This document shows positions 1-7,977 of a stretch of 24,546 nt of DNA, piece after piece. Source of the stretch: JBATTK01 sp049670505 (GTDB lineage Bacteria > Bacteroidota > Bacteroidia > Flavobacteriales > Flavobacteriaceae). The translations under genes were made by a program, and so were the position numbers. Location: the NCBI GenBank assembly GCA_049670505.1, contig JBATTK010000152.1:1-24546 (forward strand), in the 5' to 3' direction. The notes below the pieces were generated by a model. It searched no databases. It saw only the letters and a program-made list of their open reading frames with translations, and was not told the origin of the DNA. Position 1 is the first letter of the stretch, and each line of letters opens with the position of its first letter.

Positions 1-12
1 CAATAATATATA

Positions 13-25
13 TGGTCATTGACCA
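13..25. repeat. 13-bp inverted repeat TGGTCATTGACCA
   Basis: The arms TGGTCA and TGACCA are separated by one base. The site lies upstream of the terminator at 54-84, so it belongs to whatever lies before the window. It could be an operator or part of a 3' region. No gene can be assigned to it from this window. Confidence 0.4.
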
Positions 26-53
26 ATAAAGCAAAACTTTATCCACTCAAAAT

Positions 54-84
54 AAGGCCCCTTTCCCATAGGGGCCTTTTGTTC
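54..84 (+). terminator. Rho-independent terminator of an upstream gene
   Basis: An 8-bp GC-rich stem (AAGGCCCC at 54-61 and GGGGCCTT at 71-78) with a 9-nt loop is followed by a T-rich tract. It would end a + strand transcript entering from outside the window and insulate the marR promoter. The minus-strand side carries a weaker T-rich tract, so bidirectional action is possible. Confidence 0.75.
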
Positions 85-104
85 TTTTACCTCATTTTTT
101 TAGC

Positions 105-132
105 AAATTTATTATGCATGCATAATAAATTT
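105..132. promoter_or_regulatory. 28-bp perfect palindrome, probable MarR operator
   Basis: Positions 105-132 are perfectly self-complementary. The core is ATTATGCATGCATAAT (111-126), flanked on each side by AAATTT. MarR dimers typically bind palindromes of about 16-20 bp over their own promoters, and the marR gene begins 30 bp downstream. Autoregulation and control of the downstream fad genes are inferred from this arrangement. Confidence 0.65.
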
Positions 133-143
133 TTATATATTTG
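112..143 (+). promoter_or_regulatory. Promoter of the marR-fad operon
   Basis: TATATTTG at 136-143 fits the Bacteroidota -7 consensus TAnnTTTG exactly. Exactly 19 nt upstream lies TATG (113-116), three of four matches to the -33 TTTG element. Transcription would start around 150, leaving a leader of about a dozen bases before the ATG at 162. The palindrome at 105-132 covers the -33 box and most of the spacer, so a bound repressor would block polymerase. Confidence 0.6.
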
Positions 144-161
144 GAAGCCTAGAATAAGAAT

Positions 162-614
162 ATGAAGGATATAACCATTGATTATGCATTGAGAGCCACC
201 TGGCAAGCCGTAACAAGAATGTATAACGAAGAAGCCAAAGAGTTTAATTTAACTATGGCCATAGGCTTTACGTTGTTGAGCATTGATCCAAAGACTGGAA
301 CCCCATCTACGGCATTGGGACCAAAAATGGGGATGGAAGCTACAAGTCTTTCCAGGATATTGAAAAGTATTGAGGAAAAGGGATATATACAACGTAGACC
401 CAATCCAAATGATGGCAGAGGTGTCCTAATTCATTTGACCAAACTGGGACTGGAAAAAAGAGCCATATCCAAGGAAGTGGTGCTCAGATTCAATGATGTG
501 GTCAGGGAACATGTTTCGGATGAAAAATTAAACAACTTTTTTGAGGTAACCGATACCATCAATAAATTGATACAAGAAAAAAAGGTATATAGTAAGGATA
601 CAACAACTAATTAA
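162..614 (+). CDS. MarR family transcriptional regulator
   Basis: This 150-residue protein has the length and pattern of MarR winged-helix dimeric regulators. Helices at about residues 5-40 would form the dimer interface. The recognition helix lies near residues 59-71 (EATSLSRILKSIEEKG), and the beta-wing at about 77-93 contains RRPNPNDGRG, the usual R-x-x-x-x-x-D-x-R wing motif. The gene is first in the operon, 10-13 bp before the FadN start, and follows a promoter with a perfect palindrome. The sequence therefore suggests an autoregulated repressor of fatty-acid beta-oxidation that probably releases DNA on binding an acyl-CoA or fatty acid. The ligand is inferred from context only. No strong Shine-Dalgarno is visible, which is usual in Bacteroidota. 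Confidence 0.9.
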   Translation: MKDITIDYALRATWQAVTRMYNEEAKEFNLTMAIGFTLLSIDPKTGTPSTALGPKMGMEATSLSRILKSIEEKGYIQRRPNPNDGRGVLIHLTKLGLEKRAISKEVVLRFNDVVREHVSDEKLNNFFEVTDTINKLIQEKKVYSKDTTTN

Positions 615-627
615 CACAGCTTAATTG

Positions 628-3033
628 ATGAACAGACATATTAAAAAAGTAGCGGTCATAGGTTCCGGTATTATGGGTAGCGGTATTGCCTGTCACTTCG
701 CCAATATTGGGGTAGAAGTTTTATTGCTTGATATAGTCCCCAGAGAACTCAATGATAAGGAAAAGGCCAAGGGACTCAGCTTGGATGACAAGGTAGTTCG
801 AAATAGATTGGTAAACGAATCGTTAACGACAGCCTTAAAATCAAAGCCCTCCCCTATCTATCATCAAAAATTTGCAAGCAGGATAACTATTGGAAATTTG
901 GAAGATGATATTTCTAAGGTATCCCAAGTGGATTGGATCATTGAGGTGGTGGTAGAGCGATTGGATATCAAGAAAATTGTTTTTGAAAATCTAGAAAAAC
1001 ATAGGACTCCGGGAACTTTGATTACATCCAACACTTCAGGTATTCCCATTAAATTTATGAGTGAAGGCCGTAGTGATGATTTCCAAAAGCATTTTTGTGG
1101 AACGCATTTCTTCAACCCTGCACGTTATCTAAAACTATTTGAAATTATTCCCGGACCCAATACAGCACCTGAGGTTTTGGATTTCCTAAATGGTTATGGC
1201 GAACAGTTTTTGGGAAAAACTTCCGTAGTTGCCAAGGACACGCCTGCCTTTATTGGAAACAGAATCGGTATTTTCAGTATACAGAGCCTGTTTCACGCCG
1301 TTAAAGGCATGGGGCTCACCGTTGAGGAAGTCGATAAATTGACCGGTCCGGTCATCGGCAGACCTAAATCGGCTACCTTCAGAACGGTAGATGTAGTAGG
1401 TCTGGATACCTTAGTGCATGTAGCCAATGGTATTGCGGAAAATTGCCCGGACGATGAACGCCGTGAGCTGTTTCAACTTCCGGATTTTATCAACACCATG
1501 ATGGAAAACAAGTGGTTGGGCAGTAAAACCGGACAAGGGTTCTATAAAAAAGTAAAAGGAGATAAGGGCAAGAGCGAAATCCTGAGCTTGGATCTGGATA
1601 CCATGGAGTATCGCCCCAATAAGCGGGCACAGTTCGCTACTTTGGAGTTGACCAAGACCGTTGACAAAGTGATAGACCGTTTTAAGGTATTGGTCGGGGG
1701 TACCGATAAGGCAGGTGAGTTTTACAAGAAGAGTTTTGCAGCTTTGTTCGCCTATGTTTCCCATCGTATTCCTGAAATTACGGACGAACTCTACAAGATA
1801 GACGATGCCATGAAGGCAGGTTTTGGTTGGGAACACGGACCCTTCCAAATTTGGGATGCCATTGGCGTCCAAGAGGGACTTGACTTGATGAAGGCCGAAG
1901 ATCTAGAACCTGCTGCCTGGATCGGTGAGATGGCCTCGTCGGGAGCAAAATCGTTCTATTCCATAAAAGATGGGGCAACCTACTACTATGATATTCCTAA
2001 AAAGACGATGGAAAAAATTCCTGGTCAGGATGCCTTTATCATTTTGGATAATATTAGGGCTTCCAAAGAAGTCTTTAAAAATAGTGGTGTGGCGATAGCC
2101 GATTTGGGAGATGGTATACTTAATGTAGAATTCCAATCGAAAATGAATACGATCGGTGGTGATGTATTGGCAGGAATGAACAAGGCCTTTGACATTGCAG
2201 AAAAGGATTTTCAAGGCTTGGTCGTAGGCAATCAGGCAGCCAATTTTTCGGTCGGGGCCAATATCGGAATGATTTTCATGTTGGCCGTTGAGCAAGAATA
2301 CGATGAGCTCAACATGGCCATCAAAATGTTTCAGGATACGGTAATGCGAATGCGTTATTCGTCTATCCCAACGGTTGCAGCACCCCACGGGATGACCTTG
2401 GGCGGTGGTTGTGAAATATCATTGCATGCGGATAAAGTAGTTGCCGCGGCAGAGACATACACCGGATTGGTAGAATTTGGAGTAGGGGTAATTCCCGGCG
2501 GTGGTGGATCTAAGGAAATGGCCTTAAGGGCCCAGGATACCTTTAAGAAGAATGATGTGGAACTCAATGTTTTACAAGAATATTTCCTGACCATTGGAAT
2601 GGCGAAGGTTTCTACTTCTGCTTATGAAGCTTATGATCTAGGCATTCTCCAGAAAGGAAAGGATATTGTAGTTGTAAATAAAGACCGCCAAATTGCTACA
2701 GCAAAAGCACATGCAAAATTGATGGCGGAAGCCGGGTATACACAACCCCCCAAACGTAAGGATGTAAAAGTATTAGGGAAGCAAGCCTTGGGAATGTTCC
2801 TAGTAGGAACGGATTCCATGGAGGCCAGTCATTACATAAGTGAGCACGATAAAAAAATTGCCGACAAATTAGCCTATGTGATGGCGGGTGGGGACTTATC
2901 GGAACCTACTTTCGTAAGCGAACAATATTTGTTGGACTTGGAACGAGAAGCTTTCCTTTCCCTTTGTAGTGAGCGTAAAACCTTGGAAAGAATCCAACAT
3001 ATGCTCAAAACGGGAAAACCGCTTCGTAATTAG
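628..3033 (+). CDS. fadN: 3-hydroxyacyl-CoA dehydrogenase / enoyl-CoA hydratase (FadN-like)
   Basis: This bifunctional beta-oxidation enzyme hydrates trans-2-enoyl-CoA and oxidises the 3-hydroxyacyl-CoA with NAD+. The dehydrogenase domain is first: a Rossmann motif GSGIMG at residues 12-17, then S137, H160 in GTHFFNP, E172 and N211, which match the catalytic Ser-His-Glu-Asn set of the family. The crotonase domain follows at about 490-700, with the two catalytic glutamates at E596 (GGGCE) and E616 (LVEFG), spaced 20 apart as in enoyl-CoA hydratase. Domain order (dehydrogenase first) and the 801-residue length match Bacillus FadN rather than E. coli FadB, where the hydratase comes first. I chose the ATG at 628 over a TTG at 625. 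The gene is followed by an S23 gene and fadA in the same direction. Confidence 0.93.
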   Translation: MNRHIKKVAVIGSGIMGSGIACHFANIGVEVLLLDIVPRELNDKEKAKGLSLDDKVVRNRLVNESLTTALKSKPSPIYHQKFASRITIGNLEDDISKVSQVDWIIEVVVERLDIKKIVFENLEKHRTPGTLITSNTSGIPIKFMSEGRSDDFQKHFCGTHFFNPARYLKLFEIIPGPNTAPEVLDFLNGYGEQFLGKTSVVAKDTPAFIGNRIGIFSIQSLFHAVKGMGLTVEEVDKLTGPVIGRPKSATFRTVDVVGLDTLVHVANGIAENCPDDERRELFQLPDFINTMMENKWLGSKTGQGFYKKVKGDKGKSEILSLDLDTMEYRPNKRAQFATLELTKTVDKVIDRFKVLVGGTDKAGEFYKKSFAALFAYVSHRIPEITDELYKIDDAMKAGFGWEHGPFQIWDAIGVQEGLDLMKAEDLEPAAWIGEMASSGAKSFYSIKDGATYYYDIPKKTMEKIPGQDAFIILDNIRASKEVFKNSGVAIADLGDGILNVEFQSKMNTIGGDVLAGMNKAFDIAEKDFQGLVVGNQAANFSVGANIGMIFMLAVEQEYDELNMAIKMFQDTVMRMRYSSIPTVAAPHGMTLGGGCEISLHADKVVAAAETYTGLVEFGVGVIPGGGGSKEMALRAQDTFKKNDVELNVLQEYFLTIGMAKVSTSAYEAYDLGILQKGKDIVVVNKDRQIATAKAHAKLMAEAGYTQPPKRKDVKVLGKQALGMFLVGTDSMEASHYISEHDKKIADKLAYVMAGGDLSEPTFVSEQYLLDLEREAFLSLCSERKTLERIQHMLKTGKPLRN

Positions 3034-3048
3034 TTCCTAATGGTTTTG

Positions 3049-3455
3049 AGATACCAGTATTAAGTAGTTAGATAAATGCATAAAGTAGATGATTTAAAAA
3101 TATGGCAAAAATCCATTGAATTGGTTAAATCCATATACCAACTGGTGTCGGAATTGCCTTCTGATGAAAAATATGGGTTAATATCCCAAATTAAAAGGAG
3201 TGCAATTTCCATACCTTCCAATATAGCTGAAGGTGCCGGAAGAAATTCTAATAAAGAGTTTAAACATTTTTTAAGTATAGCAAATGGCTCCGCATTCGAA
3301 CTCCATACACAATTGATTCTAGTTATCGAATTAAATCTTTACAACGAAAGTGAAGTACAGAAATTAATAAGTAAGTGTGTTGAAATTCAAAAAATGGGTT
3401 ATAGTTTTCAAAAAACGCTAACTAAAAAAAATCTGAATACTCAATACTAACATCT
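3049..3455 (+). mobile_element. Candidate S23 (four-helix-bundle) gene cassette with inverted ends
   Basis: The S23 gene is bracketed by AGATACCAGTATT (3049-3061) and AATACTAACATCT (3443-3455). The reverse complement of the second is AGATGTTAGTATT, matching the first at 10 of 13 positions. The right end contains the stop codon of the gene. Related ends, without any gene between them, occur in the fadA-fadE gap (4672-4748). No transposase is encoded, so mobility, if real, would be passive or supplied in trans. The element boundaries are inferred from the repeats. Confidence 0.45.
3076..3450 (+). CDS. Four-helix bundle protein, S23 / 23S rRNA intervening-sequence family
   Basis: The 124-residue all-helical protein carries the hallmark of the S23 (IVS-encoded) family: DLKIWQKSIELVK near the N-terminus, then RSAISIPSNIAEGAGR at about 42-57, and FLSIANGSAFELHTQL at about 65-80. 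Members form pentameric four-helix bundles related to the Avd protein of diversity-generating retroelements. Their cellular role is unknown. They occur inside 23S rRNA genes in some bacteria and often as lone genes in Bacteroidota. Here the gene interrupts a beta-oxidation operon, 42 bp after fadN and 23 bp before fadA, and has no metabolic relation to it. It is visibly more AT-rich than fadN and fadA. No reverse transcriptase or variable repeat is nearby, so a retroelement is not supported. Confidence 0.88.
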   Translation: MHKVDDLKIWQKSIELVKSIYQLVSELPSDEKYGLISQIKRSAISIPSNIAEGAGRNSNKEFKHFLSIANGSAFELHTQLILVIELNLYNESEVQKLISKCVEIQKMGYSFQKTLTKKNLNTQY

Positions 3456-3473
3456 AATAATCTATTTGATAAA

Positions 3474-4664
3474 ATGAAAACAGCATATATCGTAAAAGCA
3501 TATAGAACGGCAGTAGGTAAGGCGCCAAAGGGCGTATTCCGTTTTAAAAGAACAGATGAGTTGGCAGCGGAAACCATTGAATATTTAATAAAAGAAGTAC
3601 CGCAATTGGATAAAAAGCGTATTGACGATGTGATCGTTGGTAACGCCATGCCGGAAGGATCCCAAGGATTGAATATGGCGCGTTTAATTTCTTTAATGGG
3701 ATTGGATATCGTTGATGTTCCCGGTGTAACGGTGAACAGATTTTGTTCCTCGGGTATTGAAACCATAGGTATTGCCACCGCAAAAATTCAGGCCGGGATG
3801 GCAGATTGTATTATTGCCGGGGGTGCGGAAAGCATGAGCGCCGTGCCTATGACCGGTTACAAGACCGAACTGAATTATGATCTGGTCCACGCAGGACATG
3901 AAGATTATTATTGGGGCATGGGAAATACTGCGGAAGCTGTAGCGGAACAGTTTAAAGTGTCACGTGAAGACCAGGACGAGTTTGCCTATAATTCCCATAT
4001 GAAAGCATTGAAAGCACAAGCAGAAAATCGTTTTCAAGATCAAATAGTACCTATTGATGTGGAGCAAGTATATGTGGATGGAAATGGAAAAAAAGCAACA
4101 AAGAAATATACGGTCACTAAAGATGAGGGGCCAAGAAAAGGCACATCGGTAGAAGTACTGAACAAACTAAGACCCGTTTTTGCCGCTGGCGGTAGTGTTA
4201 CCGCAGGTAATTCTTCCCAAATGAGCGATGGTGCCGCTTTCGTATTGGTTATGAGCGAGGAAATGGTCAAAGAATTGAATTTAGAGCCTATTGCGCGCTT
4301 GGTCAATTATGCCGCCGCCGGTGTAGAACCCAGAATTATGGGAATAGGGCCGGTAAAAGCCGTACCCAAAGCCTTAAAACAAGCTGGTTTAAAACAAGAG
4401 GCTATAGAACTGATAGAATTGAACGAAGCTTTTGCCTCCCAATCCCTTGCCGTAATACGCGAATTGGGACTTGATCAGGATATCGTAAATGTCAATGGTG
4501 GAGCTATATCCTTGGGACACCCCTTGGGCTGTACCGGGGCCAAACTATCGGTTCAACTATTCGATGAGATGCGCAAACGCGACATGAAAGGAAAATACGG
4601 TATGGTGACCATGTGCGTAGGTACGGGTCAAGGTGCTGCGGGGATATATGAGTTTTTGAATTAA
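3474..4664 (+). CDS. fadA: Acetyl-CoA C-acyltransferase (3-ketoacyl-CoA thiolase)
   Basis: The last step of beta-oxidation: thiolytic cleavage of 3-ketoacyl-CoA to acetyl-CoA and a shortened acyl-CoA in the cytoplasm. All thiolase landmarks are present in the 396 residues: the acyl-accepting C91 in NRFCSSG, the NEAFA segment, H349 in GGAISLGHPLGCTGA, and the second catalytic C381 in CVGTGQG near the C-terminus. Length and spacing fit the FadA family. The gene lies between the S23 gene and the acyl-CoA dehydrogenase and is probably cotranscribed with FadN, with which thiolases commonly form a complex. A biosynthetic acetoacetyl-CoA thiolase would be similar in sequence, but the operon context favours degradation. 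Confidence 0.93.
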   Translation: MKTAYIVKAYRTAVGKAPKGVFRFKRTDELAAETIEYLIKEVPQLDKKRIDDVIVGNAMPEGSQGLNMARLISLMGLDIVDVPGVTVNRFCSSGIETIGIATAKIQAGMADCIIAGGAESMSAVPMTGYKTELNYDLVHAGHEDYYWGMGNTAEAVAEQFKVSREDQDEFAYNSHMKALKAQAENRFQDQIVPIDVEQVYVDGNGKKATKKYTVTKDEGPRKGTSVEVLNKLRPVFAAGGSVTAGNSSQMSDGAAFVLVMSEEMVKELNLEPIARLVNYAAAGVEPRIMGIGPVKAVPKALKQAGLKQEAIELIELNEAFASQSLAVIRELGLDQDIVNVNGGAISLGHPLGCTGAKLSVQLFDEMRKRDMKGKYGMVTMCVGTGQGAAGIYEFLN

Positions 4665-4671
4665 AGCAATA

Positions 4672-4748
4672 AGATATTAGTATAGAGTATCTAGCTTTTT
4701 TGACCTAAGCAATCTCCATACTAACTATTAATTACTAAATACTAACAT
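4672..4748. repeat. Empty element or scar with the ends of the S23 cassette
   Basis: The fadA-fadE gap contains AGATATTAGTATA at 4672-4684, and AATACTAACAT at 4738-4748 directly before the fadE start codon. The first 25 bases from 4672 match the 25 bases from 3049 at 19 positions. AATACTAACAT is identical to 3443-3453. A further ATACTAAC lies at 4718-4725. Between the ends there are only about 50 bases and no ORF. This looks like a deleted or non-coding copy of the element that carries the S23 gene upstream. Confidence 0.45.
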
Positions 4749-4749
4749 A

Positions 4750-6564
4750 ATGAGTACAGAAACAATAGAAAACAAAGAAATATTGAGAGGTGGACAGTTC
4801 TTGGTAAAGGAAACAAAATGTGAAGATGTATTTACATTGGAGGACCTGTCCGAAGAGCAAAAAATGATGCGAGATAGTACCAAGGAGTTCGTAGATAGGG
4901 AACTATGGGCGCATTGGGAACGTTTTGAAAAGAAGGACTATGCGTATACTGCCGAGACTATGCGGCATGCAGGCGAACTTGGCCTTTTGGGCATTGCAGT
5001 CCCGGAAGCCTATGGTGGCCTAGGAATGGGGTTTGTATCCACAATGTTGGTCTGTGATTATATTTCAGGGGCAACGGGATCCTTTAGTACTGCCTTTGGG
5101 GCGCATACAGGTATAGGTACCATGCCTATTACCCTATATGGAAATGAAGAACAGAAGAAAAAATACGTTCCCAAACTGGCAACAGGAGAGTGGTTCGGGG
5201 CTTATTGTTTAACTGAACCAGGAGCCGGTTCGGATGCCAATTCCGGAAAAACAAAGGCCGTTCTTTCAGATGATGGAAAGTATTATAGCATTACCGGTCA
5301 GAAAATGTGGATTTCCAATGCGGGTTTCTGTAATATGTTCATCGTTTTTGCGCGTATCGAAGATGATAAGAACATCACCGGATTTATTGTGGAGAACGAC
5401 CCCAGCAATGGGATTACCATGGGAGACGAGGAAAAGAAACTCGGTATTCACTCCTCCTCTACCCGACAGGTATTCTTTAATGAATGTAAGGTTCCCGTAG
5501 AGAATATGTTATCCGAAAGAGGTAACGGATTTAAAATTGCAATGAACGCACTTAATGTGGGGCGTATTAAACTGGCAGCAGCTTGTTTGGATGCACAACG
5601 AAGGGTAATTACCGAAGCGGTTAAATATGCTAACGAACGCTTGCAATTTAAAACACCTATTATCAACTTTGGAGCTATTAAATCGAAAATAGCAATGATG
5701 GCCACCAATGCCTATGCAGGGGAATCGGCAAGCTATAGGGCCGCAAAAAATATTGAGGATAGAATAGCTATACGTGAAGCCGAAGGAAATTCGCATCAAG
5801 AAGCGGAATTAAAGGGCGTTGAGGAATATGCCATTGAATGTTCCATTCTTAAAGTGGCTGTTTCCGAAGATTGCCAAAGTACCACGGACGAGGGTATTCA
5901 GATTTTTGGAGGTATGGGCTTCAGTGCGGATACTCCTATGGAATCTGCTTGGAGAGACTCGCGTATCGCCCGTATTTATGAGGGTACTAATGAAATCAAC
6001 AGAATGTTGGCAGTTGGCATGCTGGTAAAAAAAGCAATGAAAGGTCACGTAGATCTTTTAGGTCCCGCTACCAAGGTAGGAGAAGAATTAATGGGAATCC
6101 CTTCTTTTGACAGCCCGGATTTTTCGGAATTATTTGCCGAGGAGAAAGATTTGATCGCACGGTTAAAGAAAGTATTTCTTATGGTTGCCGGCAGTGCCGT
6201 TCAAAAATTCGGTCCGGACTTGGAAAAACACCAACAATTATTGATGGCCGCTTCCGATATCCTTATTGAGGTTTATATGGCGGAATCTACACTATTACGA
6301 ACGGAAAAGAATGCAAAGCGTTTTGGGGAAGAATCCCAGGCTACACAGATAGCAATGTCCAGATTGTATCTATACAATGCTGTTGATATCATCATACAAA
6401 AAGGAAAAGAAGCCATTATTTCCTTTTCCGAAGGCGATGAACAACGTATGATGCTAATGGGACTAAAACGTTTTACAAAATATACAAATCAACCCAATGT
6501 GGTAGCCTTGCGCACCCAAATTGCCAACAAGGTCGCCGCAGATAACGGATATACCTTTGACTAA
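4750..6564 (+). CDS. fadE: Acyl-CoA dehydrogenase, long-chain type (FadE-like)
   Basis: This FAD enzyme introduces the trans-2 double bond in acyl-CoA, the first step of beta-oxidation, passing electrons to electron-transfer flavoprotein. The 604 residues carry the family motifs: an N-terminal helical domain, the flavin/substrate segment CLTEPGAGSDA near 155-165, WISNAGF, and the active-site glutamate E411 in RIYEGTNEINRM. An extra C-terminal helical region of about 150 residues follows. That extension and the total length resemble VLCAD/ACAD9 and Bacillus FadE (about 594 residues) rather than the roughly 380-residue short-chain enzymes. The start codon at 4750 is 2 bp from the repeat at 4738-4748. 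It is the last gene of the operon, followed by a strong terminator. Confidence 0.93.
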   Translation: MSTETIENKEILRGGQFLVKETKCEDVFTLEDLSEEQKMMRDSTKEFVDRELWAHWERFEKKDYAYTAETMRHAGELGLLGIAVPEAYGGLGMGFVSTMLVCDYISGATGSFSTAFGAHTGIGTMPITLYGNEEQKKKYVPKLATGEWFGAYCLTEPGAGSDANSGKTKAVLSDDGKYYSITGQKMWISNAGFCNMFIVFARIEDDKNITGFIVENDPSNGITMGDEEKKLGIHSSSTRQVFFNECKVPVENMLSERGNGFKIAMNALNVGRIKLAAACLDAQRRVITEAVKYANERLQFKTPIINFGAIKSKIAMMATNAYAGESASYRAAKNIEDRIAIREAEGNSHQEAELKGVEEYAIECSILKVAVSEDCQSTTDEGIQIFGGMGFSADTPMESAWRDSRIARIYEGTNEINRMLAVGMLVKKAMKGHVDLLGPATKVGEELMGIPSFDSPDFSELFAEEKDLIARLKKVFLMVAGSAVQKFGPDLEKHQQLLMAASDILIEVYMAESTLLRTEKNAKRFGEESQATQIAMSRLYLYNAVDIIIQKGKEAIISFSEGDEQRMMLMGLKRFTKYTNQPNVVALRTQIANKVAADNGYTFD

Positions 6565-6604
6565 TTCAATTGAGATGAAAACTTGTGTTATGAGACAGAA
6601 GTGG

Positions 6605-6636
6605 AACCGTTCGGCAATTGCCGAACGGTTTTTTTT
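6605..6636 (+). terminator. Rho-independent terminator of the fad operon
   Basis: A perfect 26-bp palindrome (6605-6630, arms beginning AACCGTTCGGC) forms an 11-bp stem with a tetraloop and runs into eight T residues. It ends + strand transcription just before the stop codon of the convergent gene at 6638. Confidence 0.9.
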
Positions 6637-6637
6637 A

Positions 6638-7894
6638 TTACCAAAGCGTATAACCTAAGGAAAGTGAAATCTGGGAAAGATCATCCCTATCAACATTTCT
6701 ACCATCATTATCTATTAAATTTTGATCTAATAAAAGTGTAGCCCTTAAGTAAAACCTCTTATTAAAGGAATATCCAATGCCTAAAGATGGAACAATGTCA
6801 CTTCCTCTTGTGATCGGTGCAAATTCATTTGTTTCGGGTGGTCTATTAATTATTTCATCAAAAACGAGGGTTTCTGTAAGAGATGGGTTAGAGTAAAAAT
6901 TTGCTACGACCGCAGCGTCCAGAAAAATATCACTTTTTTTACCTAAACCTATATAATAGCGAAACCCAAGTGCCAATTCAATTACATTTACATCTAGATT
7001 AAGAGTGGATTCCGAAAGTCCATCAAATGGTATACTTAGTTCATTGGAAACATTTGAATATTGTAAACCTGAAAAAATGGATACTTTTGTTTTCGTTAAA
7101 CTTCCAAGGAAAGCCTCCAGTTCTACCCCACCTTTAATAGAAACTCCATCATCAAATTTAAAAACTTCCCCGGTATTAAGATTTCTAGCCTCATATCCAT
7201 TTTGCTGAGCCCCTCCCCAAACTTTAATGCTGACCGATGAAACTAATTTTTGCTTTACTTTATTTCGGTAAACTTTAAAAGTAGAGTCGCCCAGACAATG
7301 ATTTAAGTTACCAAAATAATCCAACATTGATTTAGTAGTATATTTTAAGCTTTGAATGTCAGGTCCATTTTGACAAGCATAATTTTTCAGGAGTTGTCTT
7401 TTAAAAAGATTATTCTTCCTAATCGTTAAATCATCATCCAAGTATTCTTTATATAACAATACTTCAATTTCTGCATCTGAATTCTCTGTTAAAAAAACAT
7501 CTTCGCCTGCGTTTGTAACTCGATACAGTGAAATCTTACCCTTTAAAAGTAATGAAGCGAATTGCCTTTTTTCTACCAGTATAGGTTCCGAACTGTAATT
7601 CTTATCACTTGTCCTGGACTTTGTAATTGGAATTTTAGCGTCTATCCTTTTGAATATAGTTTCCTCGCCAATACCAAATTCCCTACAGTTATCCGGGTTT
7701 AACTCAAGTACCTGAGAATTTTCGTCTAATTTATAAACTACTGTTTTAGGGGATTCGATCCACTTTTCATTCTGAATTAAACACGCAATTGTATTATTTT
7801 CATTATCAATAAAATAGCCAGGTTCAAATGCTACTTGGGCAATTGTTCCACCGAATGTTAATAGCGTAATAAAAAGGGTTAGGAAGTTTCTCAT
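6638..7894 (-). CDS. Secreted protein with C-terminal outer-membrane beta-barrel
   Basis: I do not recognise a named family with certainty. The 418 residues begin with a Sec signal peptide (about 1-19, cleavage after TIAQ or nearby). A roughly 180-residue N-terminal part (FEPGYFIDNENNTIACLIQN) is typical of a family of flavobacterial envelope proteins with a conserved start. Residues from about 215 to the end alternate polar and hydrophobic residues and end in SLSLGYTLW, a terminal aromatic as in outer-membrane barrels. It is convergent with the fad operon and divergent from the decarboxylase. Base composition looks more AT-rich than in its neighbours. Location in the outer membrane is inferred; the function is unknown. 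Confidence 0.75.
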   Translation of the reverse strand: MRNFLTLFITLLTFGGTIAQVAFEPGYFIDNENNTIACLIQNEKWIESPKTVVYKLDENSQVLELNPDNCREFGIGEETIFKRIDAKIPITKSRTSDKNYSSEPILVEKRQFASLLLKGKISLYRVTNAGEDVFLTENSDAEIEVLLYKEYLDDDLTIRKNNLFKRQLLKNYACQNGPDIQSLKYTTKSMLDYFGNLNHCLGDSTFKVYRNKVKQKLVSSVSIKVWGGAQQNGYEARNLNTGEVFKFDDGVSIKGGVELEAFLGSLTKTKVSIFSGLQYSNVSNELSIPFDGLSESTLNLDVNVIELALGFRYYIGLGKKSDIFLDAAVVANFYSNPSLTETLVFDEIINRPPETNEFAPITRGSDIVPSLGIGYSFNKRFYLRATLLLDQNLIDNDGRNVDRDDLSQISLSLGYTLW

Positions 7895-7977
7895 TTCTAG
7901 GTTTTATATTTCGCTCAAAAATGAGTCTTTAATTAGATTTTCACAAATATTTGTTGTCAAAAGAAGTATTTTTAAAC

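Noticed and set aside
511..614. Possible programmed frameshift between marR and fadN
   Set aside because: The two frames are separated by a stop and a clear ATG at 628; these are simply closely spaced genes.
1411..1872. Long antisense open frames within fadN and other genes
   Set aside because: They lie opposite well-supported conserved coding regions and encode no recognisable protein features.
3049..3455. Diversity-generating retroelement with an Avd gene
   Set aside because: The S23 protein is related to Avd, but no reverse transcriptase, template repeat or variable repeat is visible nearby.
7943..7954. Palindrome ACAAATATTTGT between the divergent genes at 7894 and 7978
   Set aside because: A 12-bp palindrome made almost only of A and T is expected by chance, and no promoter box of good quality lies at the right distance.
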